The notes under the pieces: model-generated
Told to the model about the DNA's origin: nothing
What the model saw: the letters and a program-made list of their open reading frames with translations, nothing else
The model's database searches: none
Source: Ignavibacteriales bacterium
GTDB lineage: Bacteria > Bacteroidota > Ignavibacteria > Ignavibacteriales > Melioribacteraceae
Assembly: GCA_020635285.1 (NCBI GenBank)
Contig: JACKAB010000007.1
Location: 310,001-374,000 of the forward strand
Direction of reading: 5' to 3'
DNA length: 64,000 nt
Shown here: positions 9,707 through 18,958 of the stretch, one piece after another
How positions within the stretch are numbered: position 1 is the stretch's first letter
Layout of the letters: each line of letters starts with the position of its first letter
Program-made: the position numbers and the translations under genes

Positions 9707-10978
9707 ATGACAGAAAAACACATTATTATAATAGGTGCCGGCTTTGGCGGTATTCATGCTGCAAAAGAATTATTAAAGGGTGGAAATGAGTTAAGAATCA
9801 CATTGATTGATGCGCGCAATTTTCATTTATTTCAACCATTGCTTTACCAAGTTGCGACAGCCCAACTTTCTCCGGAGGATATTGCCTATCCAATTAGATC
9901 AATATTTAAGAATAATAAAAATTTAACAGTTTTAAAAGAAAGAGTAAGTGCTGTTGATTTAGATAATAAATGTGTAAACGTGGAACGCGGTAATTTATTT
10001 TATGATAAACTTATTATTTCGGTAGGTGTAACTCCGGATTATTTTGGAAATGACAATTGGAAAGATTTAGCCCCTCCCTTAAAAACTTTAGAAGATGCAC
10101 TAAAAGTTAGAAGAAGAATTCTAAATGTTTTTGAAAGAATTGAAGCAGAAACACTTCACCCTGAGATTAAACCTGAACCATTAAATTTTGTAATTATTGG
10201 AGCCGGCCCTACAGGCATTGAGCTTGCAGGCGCTTTAGCCGAATTGAGTAAACATACTTTAAAGAATGAGTTTAGAAAGATTTCACCAGAAAGAGCAAAA
10301 ATATTTTTAATTGAAGCTGGTCCAGATATTTTACCCGGCTTCAAACCAAAGCTTATCAAATCTGCCGAAAAATCTTTAATGAAACTTGGAGTTACAATTA
10401 AAGAAAATGCACGCGTAACCAATATTGATAATGATAAAGTTGAGGTTAAAATAAAGGATTCTATTGAAATTATTGAAAGTAAAGTTGTTCTTTGGACTGC
10501 TGGAGTAAAGGCATATTTTGGAAATGATCTCTTATCATCCAAAGAAAAAATTCCCTTCGATAGAAAAGGGAGAGTTGAAGTAAACAAAGATTTAACTATT
10601 CCAAATTATAATGATGTTTATGTAATTGGCGACTTTGCAATTTTTAAAGATGAAAATAACAAACCAATACCAGGAACTGCTCCACCGGCAATGCAGCAAG
10701 GCACTTACGCCGCCAAGCATATAAAAGGCACAGCTAAAGAAAAGTTTAAATATTTTGATAAAGGAAGTCTTGCAGTAATAGGAAGAAACGAAGCTGTTGC
10801 AGATTTCGGTAAATTTCAAATAACTGGTTTTCCTGCATGGATTTTATGGGTTTTTGTTCACATTGGTTATTTAGTTGGTTTTAATAACAGACTTTTTGTG
10901 ATGATAAAATGGGCCTGGAATTATATTGTGAGAAAATCTACTGCAAGAATTATTTATACCAACTATAACAAAAAATAA
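9707..10978 (+). CDS. Type II NADH dehydrogenase (NDH-2)
   Basis: 423 residues. It has an N-terminal FAD Rossmann motif (IIGAGFGGIHAAKEL, about 7-21), the NDH-2 signature HLFQPLLYQVATAQLSPEDI (about 45-64), a second NAD-binding motif (IIGAGPTGIELAGALAEL, about 164-181), LWTAGVKA near 265 and the FAD-contact motif VYVIGDFA near 305. The C-terminal 55 residues hold hydrophobic or amphipathic helices (WILWVFVHIGYLVG) used for membrane attachment. It oxidises NADH and reduces quinone without pumping protons. It lies 70 bases after cusA on the same strand. A link to copper stress is possible but only positional. Confidence 0.88.
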   Translation: MTEKHIIIIGAGFGGIHAAKELLKGGNELRITLIDARNFHLFQPLLYQVATAQLSPEDIAYPIRSIFKNNKNLTVLKERVSAVDLDNKCVNVERGNLFYDKLIISVGVTPDYFGNDNWKDLAPPLKTLEDALKVRRRILNVFERIEAETLHPEIKPEPLNFVIIGAGPTGIELAGALAELSKHTLKNEFRKISPERAKIFLIEAGPDILPGFKPKLIKSAEKSLMKLGVTIKENARVTNIDNDKVEVKIKDSIEIIESKVVLWTAGVKAYFGNDLLSSKEKIPFDRKGRVEVNKDLTIPNYNDVYVIGDFAIFKDENNKPIPGTAPPAMQQGTYAAKHIKGTAKEKFKYFDKGSLAVIGRNEAVADFGKFQITGFPAWILWVFVHIGYLVGFNNRLFVMIKWAWNYIVRKSTARIIYTNYNKK

Positions 10979-11132
10979 ATTTGGGAGCTTTAAACAATTA
11001 TATAAATCATAATGTTTATATTTATTTTTTTTCAGTTTTTTAATGTTTAAAATGATTTAAAGTACATAAAAGTAAAAGCAGCAATAAATAATTTAATATT
11101 TCAAAATATCTAAAAAATAAAAAGGAGTTATA

Positions 11133-11483
11133 ATGAAAACATTATTAATAAATCTTGTCTTGGTGGCTTCACTACTAGTAACAGTTTCTTGCGCTGAGAA
11201 GAAAAATGAAGAAACAGTTCCTGATAAGGAAATGAAAAGCGAAACCCAAATGAAAGAGTATCAGCAAGAAAAGTCAGATTCGCCATTAGTGAGAGAAGGT
11301 ATAATTGATGTTTCTGAAATTGATGTTAATAAAGATGGGCATGTTTACGAGTGTCCCATGGATTGGAACGTATTAGATGATAAAGCAGGTGATTGTCCAG
11401 TTTGTGGTATGAAACTAAAAGAATATACAATTGTAGATGTGCAGAAAAATTTGACAAAATATGGTTTTGAGTTTAAGAAATAA
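11133..11483 (+). CDS. Lipoprotein with EF-hand-like loop and heavy-metal-binding domain
   Basis: 116 residues. The signal ends in a lipobox (VTVSC, Cys at about 20), followed by a charged linker. Residues about 55-116 align closely with the last 62 residues of the CusB at 4747-6396: EGIIDVSEIDVNKDGHVYE against DGVIDLEAIDKNNDGKVFQ, then PMDWNVLDDKAGDCPVCGM against PMDWNVISDKAGRCPLCNM, and the same YGFEFKK-like end. A good ribosome site (aaaggag, 7 bases) precedes the ATG. It is probably a periplasmic, membrane-tethered metal chaperone or buffer for the Cus pump. The role is inferred from the shared module and proximity. Confidence 0.75.
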   Translation: MKTLLINLVLVASLLVTVSCAEKKNEETVPDKEMKSETQMKEYQQEKSDSPLVREGIIDVSEIDVNKDGHVYECPMDWNVLDDKAGDCPVCGMKLKEYTIVDVQKNLTKYGFEFKK

Positions 11484-11600
11484 AAAGGACAAAAATATCT
11501 TAAATTTAATGATTTAATGATTAAAACAATTTTTAATTGTTACTTTTTTCTTATATATTGTACTATTATTCAAGTTTAGTAATTTAATAAAAGGAGAAAA

Positions 11601-12185
11601 ATGAGCAATTTATTAGAAGACTTTATGGGATCAATGGGGTCTCAGGTAACAGATCAATTATCATCATCACTTGGAATTGATAAAGGTATTGCTGGAGCAA
11701 TAATTCCACAAGTATTGCCAATGATTCTTGGCGGATTAAAAAAACAAAAAGATAATTTTGGCGGCGAAGCCAGAGTAGATCATATTCTTAACAAATATGG
11801 CAGCTCTAGTGTTTTAGATGATATCGGTGGATTGTTTTCACAAAAAGCGCAAGATCCAAATCCAGACCCAGCACTTGGCGGATTACTAGGAGATGCAGGA
11901 GTTCAAGCTTCAAATTTATTTGGAAAACAATTTAATATGGATAGCGGAACAGCAGCTAAAATAATTCCAATGTTAGCTCCATTAGTATTGGGATATTTAA
12001 CAAAACAAAAAGATAGCGGAGCAGGCTCAAGCGGCATTGCTGCATTATTAGATCAAGATGGCGACGGAAGCGTACTTGATGATGTTGCCGGATTTTTGAT
12101 GAACGGTTTAGGCGGCGGATCATCTTCAAGCAGCAGCAATCTTTTAGGCGGATTGCTTGGTGGTTTATTTGGCGGTAAAAAGTAG
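11601..12185 (+). CDS. DUF937 family protein with internal duplication
   Basis: 194 residues, no signal peptide. Two similar halves are visible. Each has a helix pair of the type AAKIIPMLAPLVLGYLTKQK, then a turn and SVLDDVAGFL (first half SVLDDIGGLF). The second half contains DQDGDGSVLDD, a loop resembling a calcium-binding EF-hand or dockerin loop. The end is a low-complexity Gly/Ser/Leu tail (about 168-194). DUF937 (YidB-related) has no settled function. A strong site (aaaggag) precedes the ATG, and htpX follows after 7 bases, so it is probably co-transcribed with the protease. Confidence 0.75.
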   Translation: MSNLLEDFMGSMGSQVTDQLSSSLGIDKGIAGAIIPQVLPMILGGLKKQKDNFGGEARVDHILNKYGSSSVLDDIGGLFSQKAQDPNPDPALGGLLGDAGVQASNLFGKQFNMDSGTAAKIIPMLAPLVLGYLTKQKDSGAGSSGIAALLDQDGDGSVLDDVAGFLMNGLGGGSSSSSSNLLGGLLGGLFGGKK

Positions 12186-12192
12186 GTGAGTT

Positions 12193-13023
12193 ATGAAAAG
12201 CGGTTTTAGAACATTTTTATTAATGATGACGCTGACTCTTATTCTAATTTGGGTCGGCGGAATTCTTGGCGGTACAACGGGGACCATAATTGCATTTGTT
12301 ATAGCTGCGGGAATGAATTTTTACAGCTATTGGTTCAGCGATAAAATGGTTTTGAAAAGATATAAGGCTGGGGAAATTCAAGCTGGTCATCCTAGCGGAT
12401 TATACGAGTTAGTTGAACGACTTGCAAATAAAGCCGAACTTCCAATGCCAAAAGTTTTTATTACTCCCGAAGCAACTCCCAACGCATTTGCAACTGGAAG
12501 AAATCCCAGTCATGCTGCTGTTGCTGCTTCCCAAGGGATTTTAAGAATTTTAAGCACGGATGAATTAGAAGGTGTAATGGCTCATGAACTAACTCATGTT
12601 AAAAATAGAGATATTCTAACAAGTGCTGTTGCTTCAACATTTGCAGGAGCGCTATCAACGTTGGGTTACTTTGCAAGATTCGGCGGAGATAGAAGAGAAA
12701 ATCCAATGGCTGGAATTTTTATGATGATTGCTGCACCAATTGCTGGAATGATAGTTAAAATGGCTATATCCAGAGTAAGAGAATATGCAGCTGATAAAGG
12801 CGGGGCAGAAATTAGCGGTAAACCATTAGGCCTAGCCACCGCGCTTTATAAGCTTCAAAATGGAGTTAAGCAAATCCCAATGAGAACCGGTAAAGAATCA
12901 GATTCACATATGTTTATTATTAATCCATTCTTCGGTGGAATGCAAAAATTATTTTCAACACACCCAGCAACCGAAGAAAGAATACGCAGATTAGAAGAAA
13001 TAGCTGGTCAAAAAATTCATTAA
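12193..13023 (+). CDS. htpX: HtpX-like M48 zinc metalloprotease
   Basis: 276 residues. Two N-terminal membrane segments (about 6-45) are followed by the M48 domain. The zinc motif HELTH is at about 131-135 and the downstream ligand helix contains REYAADKGGAEIS. Further family blocks are TPNAFATGRNPSHAAVA and FSTHPATEERIRRLEE. It would degrade misfolded or damaged membrane proteins, with the active site on the cytoplasmic side. The length matches the family. It sits 7 bases after the DUF937 gene and 18 bases before dodecin, which suggests a stress-related operon. Confidence 0.92.
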   Translation: MKSGFRTFLLMMTLTLILIWVGGILGGTTGTIIAFVIAAGMNFYSYWFSDKMVLKRYKAGEIQAGHPSGLYELVERLANKAELPMPKVFITPEATPNAFATGRNPSHAAVAASQGILRILSTDELEGVMAHELTHVKNRDILTSAVASTFAGALSTLGYFARFGGDRRENPMAGIFMMIAAPIAGMIVKMAISRVREYAADKGGAEISGKPLGLATALYKLQNGVKQIPMRTGKESDSHMFIINPFFGGMQKLFSTHPATEERIRRLEEIAGQKIH

Positions 13024-13041
13024 AAAAAGGAGAATATTATT

Positions 13042-13257
13042 ATGGCACGAATTGAATCAGGCGCAATAAAAGTTATTGAAATTATTGGAATTTCTAAAAA
13101 AAGTTTTGATGATGCTGTAGTGCAGGCTGTTAAAAAAGCATCAGAATCTGTTAAAGGCATTTCTGGTGTTGAAGTTGTTAAACATAGTGCAAAAGTTGAA
13201 GGCGGTAAAATAGTCCAATATAAAGCAAATGTAAAATTGGCTTTTACAGTAAAATAG
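13042..13257 (+). CDS. Dodecin, flavin-binding small protein
   Basis: 71 residues, the normal dodecin length. The family pattern is clear: VIEIIGISKKSFDDAVVQAV, then KGISGVEVVKHSAKVEGGKI and YKANVKLAFTV. Dodecins form hollow dodecamers that store flavins such as FMN or riboflavin. An aaaaggag site lies 7-10 bases before the ATG. The next gene starts 4 bases after its stop. Confidence 0.93.
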   Translation: MARIESGAIKVIEIIGISKKSFDDAVVQAVKKASESVKGISGVEVVKHSAKVEGGKIVQYKANVKLAFTVK

Positions 13258-13261
13258 TAGA

Positions 13262-15552
13262 ATGAAATATTTCATTCTTATTAGTTTTATTATTGTAAAC
13301 TTTTCAAATGTTTATCCCTCCAAATTTATTAAAGTAAGTATTGTTGATAAAGATTATTTAGCAATTTACTTTAAAGATGGCGAGGTAATTTATAAGGATG
13401 ATGCTAATGGCCCAAGTGCTTATTTGGGCCATGGTTATTCTGAAGATGCTGATTATCTAATTGGGTATGGAAATGAACTAAGCGTTTTAGATGCAGGAAA
13501 CACTTATTCATGGACAATTCAATCCAGCGATGACCAAAATTATAAATCGAATGGTCTCCATCCAACTGAAGTTTATCGTAAATCTAAAGTTAATAATACA
13601 GATCATAATTGGAATTACAAATTAGATCATTGGATTTACCTCAAACTCCCTATTAGCTTAACCAATGGGGCCACTTACCAAATAAAAATTAATCCCAAAA
13701 CAAATTCAAATATTTCAGAAACTCAAATAACTTTTAATATCTTTAAAGAAATTTCTGAAGCAATTCATGTTAACTTAATCGGATATACTCCTAATAGTCC
13801 AATAAAATCAGCTGATGTTTACATTTGGCTGGGTGATGGCGGTGCAAGAGATTATAGCTCATTTCAAGGTAACTCAGTTTGGATTTACAATGTAGATACA
13901 GAAGAAAAATTTAATGTGGGCAATGTTTCTTTCTGGAAAAAAAGTCAAAAAGAAGCCTCAGATCGCAACCTTATTGGCTCTGATGTTTGGACTGCCGATT
14001 TCAATGAATTTTCGACTCCCGGTAAATACCGTCTTATAGTAGATGAAATAGGTTCAAGTAATGAGTTTGAAATTAGAGATAGCATTTATTTTGAGCCGTA
14101 TAAAACTTCAGTAAGAGGATATTTTTATATGAGAGTCGGACAAGACTCTGTCGGGATTACTCCCGTTCCGCGCAGACCTTTGTTTATTCCTGAAAAAGAT
14201 CCCAAAGGATTTAAAGTTTATCTAACTGATCTTAATCCATTTCAGCCAATTTGGGCGAAAGATGAAGTTTCATGGGATGAACCACATTTTATTCCGGCTA
14301 AGAAATCAATATTTTGGAAACATAGACTTCCAGGAAATCCAATTAATTTAAATGCATATGGCGGTCATTCAGATGCATTAGATTGGGATAGGCATCTTGC
14401 TCATGTATCAAATATTTATGATTTACTTTTGCCATATTATTTGAGTAATGGAAAACTTTCCGAAGATAATCTAAACATTGCAGAAAGCAGAAATGGAATT
14501 CCAGATATAATTGATGAAGCAAGAAATGAAGTTGATTTTTGGCTAAGGCTCCGTGATGGAGAGGCCTATTCTCACGGCTTGACAAATCCATCAAAAGAGA
14601 CAACAATTATGTTCCAAGCAGGTACAACTTCTATGGCTGCTTGGGCAAACGCTGCAAACTGTGCAATGTTGGCTGATTGTTTTAGAATTTCTGGAAATGC
14701 AGATTTGAAGGAGTATTATAAAAAAGAGGCAATAACAGCTTTTACATTTGCAGATAAACAAAAAGAAAAACAGCTTGATGAAACACAAGATATTGGCGAT
14801 GCATCAATGCGTGGACGTGATTTCAAAATGATGGCAGCAGCATTTCTTTACAATTTAACTGGTGATATAATTTGGGAAAATATTATTGAGGAAGAAACTG
14901 AAGCAAAATCTCACAAATCCCAAATTGCAAATGGAGATAATTGGACACAAACTTGGGCAACTGCAGCTTATTTGTTCTCTCCCCAAAAAATAAATTATCC
15001 TGATTTATATAAAAACATGAAATCTTCAGTTATAAATCAAGCAATGGAAAATAATGTAAAATATATGTACCAACGCCCTTCTCGCAGATCATCTAATAAT
15101 AATTGGTGGCAAACAGCAGAAAATTTACAGATGGTTGTTTTAGCTCATGCAATTTCCGATGAACCAAAATTAAAAGAAATACTTTTGCGCTCAATGATTT
15201 TAGAAGCTGATTATGGTTTAGGACGGAATCCAAGTAATATAATTGAAATGACTGGACTTGGTAAAAGAAACATTGTAAATTGTTATACCAGCGGACGCAA
15301 TGATGGAACTCCTGGGTTACATCCGGGTCATACACCCTACAATAACCTTGAGCCTTGGGGAACAGCAAAAATGGAGATGGAAATCCAAGATGGTTTTCTG
15401 ATAGAGGCTATCCAGATTGGGATAAAGGCGGCTGGCCTTACCAAGAAGCACACTTCAATTGCAGGTATTCTTGGGCAAACGGAGAATTTACCCCAAGACA
15501 AACAATGCGTGGTAAAATGGTTTTGCTTGGATATTTACATTCCATCGATTAA
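13262..15552 (+). CDS. Secreted GH9 endoglucanase with CelD_N domain (frame broken near the end)
   Basis: Signal peptide (about 1-19), an N-terminal Ig-like CelD_N domain (about 165-280; IHVNLIGYTP) and a GH9 (alpha/alpha)6 barrel. The barrel shows the catalytic base region GGHSDALDWDRH (about 367-378) and the substrate-binding loop GLGRNPSNIIEMTG. The frame as written runs on to 15574 but loses homology after 15357. Reading one extra G in the GGGG run at 15357-15360 restores WGNSKNGDGNPRWF and, most importantly, PYQEAHFN, which matches the catalytic acid region, ending at 15552. As written the enzyme would lack its proton donor. It probably hydrolyses beta-1,4-glucans outside the cytoplasm. 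Confidence 0.85.
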
Positions 15553-15764
15553 AAATCAAATACAACATATTTAAATAATATAGAATTTTTTGAACTCTCT
15601 TCTTTTTTAAAGCATTTAATCAATAGCTTAACAATTCACATCAATACTCCTAATATTTTTAGCAAACGAAGTATTAATCTCTTAATAAACTAGCAATTAT
15701 CAAATATCCCACTAAAATATTACGTTAAAATCAAAATAAAAATAAAATAATTTAGATAAATCAC

Positions 15765-15792
15765 TTGACATCTCAAAATAAATTTATATATT
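15765..15792 (+). promoter_or_regulatory. Candidate promoter of the first PII-Amt unit
   Basis: TTGACA at 15765-15770, a 16-base spacer, then TATATT at 15787-15792, followed by TACGA. The remainder of the gap from 15553 to 15888 is AT-rich and holds no recognisable gene. An almost identical arrangement precedes the second PII gene (18480-18508). Confidence 0.55.
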
Positions 15793-15888
15793 TACGACCT
15801 TTAACTTATAAAATAAGTTAAAAATTGTAATATGACATATAAATTAAGAATCTTAAGCTATTTTATAAAATAATAAAAGGAGTAGTTA

Positions 15889-16229
15889 ATGAAAAAAAAG
15901 TGGAAGCAATTATAAGACCTGGAAAGTTGGATGATTTACATTCTGCTTTGCAAGAAGCTGGATTTGCAGGTATTACAGTAACAGAAGTTAGAGGTTATGG
16001 CAGACAAAAGGGACATAAAGAAATATACAGAGGTTCTGAATATAATTTAGAGTTCGTTCCTAAAATTAAAGTTGAACTAATTTGTCCTGATGATTCTGTT
16101 GAAAAGGCAATTGAAATAATTATTGAGCAAGGTAAAACCGGCAAAATTGGTGATGGAAAAATTTTCATTATTCCAGTTGAAGATGCTATTAGAATTAGAA
16201 CTGAGGAATCTGGCGAAAGTGCGGTATAA
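15889..16229 (+). CDS. Nitrogen regulatory protein PII (first copy, frame broken at start)
   Basis: From 15900 on this is a complete P-II protein: RGYGRQKGHKEIYRGSEY (T-loop with the uridylylatable Tyr) and the C-terminal signature TGKIGDGKIFIIPVEDA. The natural start is the ATG at 15889, which has aaggag 7 bases upstream. It is separated from the rest by a run of eight A; nine or six would give MKK(K)VEAIIRP, like the second copy (MKKIEAIIRP). The GTG at 15900 has no ribosome site. PII binds 2-oxoglutarate and ATP/ADP and controls AmtB and other nitrogen proteins. It is about 85% identical to the copy at 18592. Confidence 0.9.
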
Positions 16230-16277
16230 TTTCATAAAAAATAGAAATGTAATTAATAAATAATTAGGAGAATATTC

Positions 16278-17602
16278 ATGAAAGTTTCAAAAAAATTATG
16301 GTGGCAATGTTTCTGCTTATCCCAATTTTTATTTTTGCAGAAGATGCTGTGCCAACAATTGAATCAAATGCAAAAGCAATTGCCGATGTTCAAACAAATG
16401 CTAATTATGTATGGACTTTAGTTGCCGCATTTTTAGTCTTTTTTATGCAAGCGGGATTTGCAATGGTGGAAACCGGTTTAACTCGTGCAAAAAATGCTGT
16501 TAATATTATGATGAAAAACTTGATGGATTTTGCATTGGGAAGTCTGGCATATTGGATTTTAGGTTTTGGTTTAATGTTTGGAGCTACTAGCACAGGCTGG
16601 TTCGGAACAAATGGTTTTCTTTTTAGTGATTTTGCAAAAGATGGCGATACCTGGTTGTATGCTTTTTGGATGTTTCAAGTTGTTTTTGCAGCAACAGCAG
16701 CAACAATTGTTTCCGGTGCAATGGCAGAAAGAACAAAATTTGTTGCTTATCTAGCATATAGTGTTGTAATTTCGGCCTTTATTTATCCAATTTTTGGAAG
16801 CTGGGCGTGGGGAAGTTTATATCATGGCAGCGGTTGGTTAGAAGGTCTTGGCTTTATTGATTTTGCAGGTTCAACGGTTGTTCATTCGGTTGGAGGATGG
16901 GCAGCTTTGGCAGGTGCTATTGTTTTGGGTCCAAGAATTGGCAAATTTGGAAAAGATGGAAAACCAAGAGCTATTCCAGGTCATAATCTACCGCTTGCTG
17001 CTTTAGGTACATTTATTCTTTGGTTTGGATGGTTTGGATTTAATCCTGGAAGTACAACAGTTGCTAATACCGATATTGCATTAATTGCAGTTACAACTAA
17101 TTTATCAGCCGCCGCCGGTGCAACTGCAGCAATGTTTACAGCCTGGTTTGCTATAGGAAAACCAGATGGAAGTATGGCTCTTAACGGAGCACTAGCCGGT
17201 CTAGTTGCAATCACAGCCGGATGTGCAAATGTATCTCCTTTGAGTGCTGTAATAATCGGTTTAATTGCTGGAGTTTTAGTTGTTTATAGCGTTTTATTTA
17301 TTGAAAGAGTATTAAAAATTGATGATCCTGTAGGTGCAGTTTCAGTGCATGCTGTTAACGGTGCATTTGGAACAATTGCAGCTGGAATTTTTGATGTAAA
17401 TGGTTTTTCTCTAGAGGTTGTAGGCGTTCAAGTTTTAGGAGTAGTTGCTGCATTTTTATGGGTCTTTCCTCTAGCTTTTATTCTTTTTAAAGTTATTCAA
17501 AAAACCATTGGATTAAGAGTTACTCCAGAAGAAGAAATGGAAGGATTGGATATTGGGGAACATGGAATGGAAGCATATCCTGATTTTGAAAAAATAAGTT
17601 AA
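16278..17602 (+). CDS. Ammonium transporter Amt (first copy)
   Basis: About 441 residues once the frame is joined. The ATG at 16278 follows taggag by 7 bases. A run of seven A (16289-16295) must be eight for the signal peptide MKVSKKIMVAMFLLIPIFIF to run into the rest. The mature part shows the Amt pattern: FAMVETGLTRAKNAVNIMMK, DFAGSTVVHSVGGW (first pore His) and VSVHAVNGAFGT (second pore His). The C-terminal tail LDIGEHGMEAYPDF is where PII proteins dock. It conducts ammonium across the inner membrane. The PII gene directly before it is the classic partner. Confidence 0.92.
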
Positions 17603-17638
17603 TTAAACAAAAATAATAAAAATAATTACGGAGAAATA

Positions 17639-18331
17639 ATGAAAACAATTATAAAAATAATATATGCCACACTTTTTACATTTGCAATTAGTACCTCTAT
17701 ATTCGGGCAAACTTCAGTATCAGCGGGAGCGGATTTTGTAAATAGATATATTTGGAGAGGTATAGATTTTGGAAATAGTTCAAGTATTCAACCTGGGTTA
17801 GCTTTAACAGCAGGAAATTTTGAAGTTGGGTTTTGGGGTTCATATCCGTTTGTAAACAGCAATACTGGAGCTGAAGAGATGGATTTATATGCAAGTTATG
17901 CAATCTCTGATTTTTCAATATTAGTTACTGATTATTATTTTCCTAATTCAGGTGGTAAATATGGTACATACAAAGATCCTGGTTCTCATACAATAGAAGT
18001 TGGTCTTGGTTATGGAGGCTCTGAAGCATTCCCTCTATCTATAGCGGCATATATGAATGTTTACAATGATGATGATAACTCAGTTTACTTTGAACTGGGT
18101 TACGGAACAGAGGTGAATGAAGTTGGTTTGAATTTCTTTGTAGGTGGAACTCCTGGAGGTGATAATGGTTTTTATGGAACAACTGAGTTTAATTTAATCA
18201 ATGTTGGAGTAACTGCATCAAAAGATATAAAAATTACAGAAGATTTTTCACTACCGGTATTTGGCAGTTATATTTTGAATCCAAATTCTGAAGTAGCTTA
18301 CTTAGTTTTTGGCGTTAGTTTAGGAATGTAA
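17639..18331 (+). CDS. TorF-type putative outer-membrane porin
   Basis: 230 residues with a signal peptide (cut near FGQ, residue 23). The mature N-terminus SVSAGADFVNRYIWRGIDFG and alternating aromatic/hydrophobic strands ending VAYLVFGVSLGM fit an outer-membrane beta-barrel of the TorF/Gcw_chp type. It lies between two PII-Amt pairs with a 36-base gap after the first Amt. A role in letting ammonium or small nitrogen compounds through the outer membrane is inferred from position. A possible hairpin (AAATCCCC at 18382 with GGGGATTT at 18425, followed by T-rich sequence) may end transcription. Confidence 0.72.
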   Translation: MKTIIKIIYATLFTFAISTSIFGQTSVSAGADFVNRYIWRGIDFGNSSSIQPGLALTAGNFEVGFWGSYPFVNSNTGAEEMDLYASYAISDFSILVTDYYFPNSGGKYGTYKDPGSHTIEVGLGYGGSEAFPLSIAAYMNVYNDDDNSVYFELGYGTEVNEVGLNFFVGGTPGGDNGFYGTTEFNLINVGVTASKDIKITEDFSLPVFGSYILNPNSEVAYLVFGVSLGM

Positions 18332-18479
18332 TAAAAATTATAAAGCAGATACTTTCTAAGCAAAAACAACAACTTTAATCTAAATCCCCACAAGTCAATT
18401 TTATTTTTATACAAGATTGGCTAAGGGGATTTTAATTTTTGAAACATTAAAACCCCAAAAATAATTTGTTATCATATTT

Positions 18480-18508
18480 TTGCACTATTTAAAAATAAAT
18501 TATATATT
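18480..18508 (+). promoter_or_regulatory. Candidate promoter of the second PII-Amt unit
   Basis: TTGCAC at 18480-18485, a 17-base spacer, then TATATT at 18503-18508 followed by TCCGA. The spacer AAAATAAATT and the ATATATTT core match the promoter region before the first PII gene. Confidence 0.5.
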
Positions 18509-18591
18509 TCCGATTCAAATTCTTAAAAAATTAGGCTAAAGCTAATAAATAACATAATTACTGAGATAATTGTTTACAATAGGAGAAAATA

Positions 18592-18930
18592 ATGAAAAAA
18601 ATAGAAGCGATAATAAGGCCAGGAAAACTTGATGACTTACATACTGAGCTTGAAGAAGCAGGATTTGCTGGAATTACTGTTACTGAAGTAAGGGGATATG
18701 GTAGGCAAAAAGGTCACAAAGAAATTTATAGAGGTTCAGAATATAATCTTGAGTTCGTTCCAAAGGTTAAAATTGAGTTAATCTGTCCTGATGAATCGGT
18801 AGAAAAAGCCATTGAATTGATAATTAAATTGAGTAAAACGGGTAAAATTGGAGATGGAAAAATATTTATAATACCGGTAGAAGACGCAATAAGAATTAGA
18901 ACTGGTGAATCCGGCGAAACAGCCCTTTAA
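18592..18930 (+). CDS. Nitrogen regulatory protein PII (second copy)
   Basis: 112 residues, intact. It starts MKKIEAIIRPGKLDDLH and carries the T-loop GYGRQKGHKEIYRGSEY with the modifiable Tyr, then TGKIGDGKIFIIPVEDAIRI. The site aggagaaaat precedes the ATG. Amt copy 2 begins 28 bases after its stop. It senses 2-oxoglutarate and adenylate state and would block its cognate Amt when nitrogen is plentiful; this is family knowledge. Confidence 0.96.
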   Translation: MKKIEAIIRPGKLDDLHTELEEAGFAGITVTEVRGYGRQKGHKEIYRGSEYNLEFVPKVKIELICPDESVEKAIELIIKLSKTGKIGDGKIFIIPVEDAIRIRTGESGETAL

Positions 18931-18958
18931 TAAAAATTAAAAGAGAATGGAGAAATAA

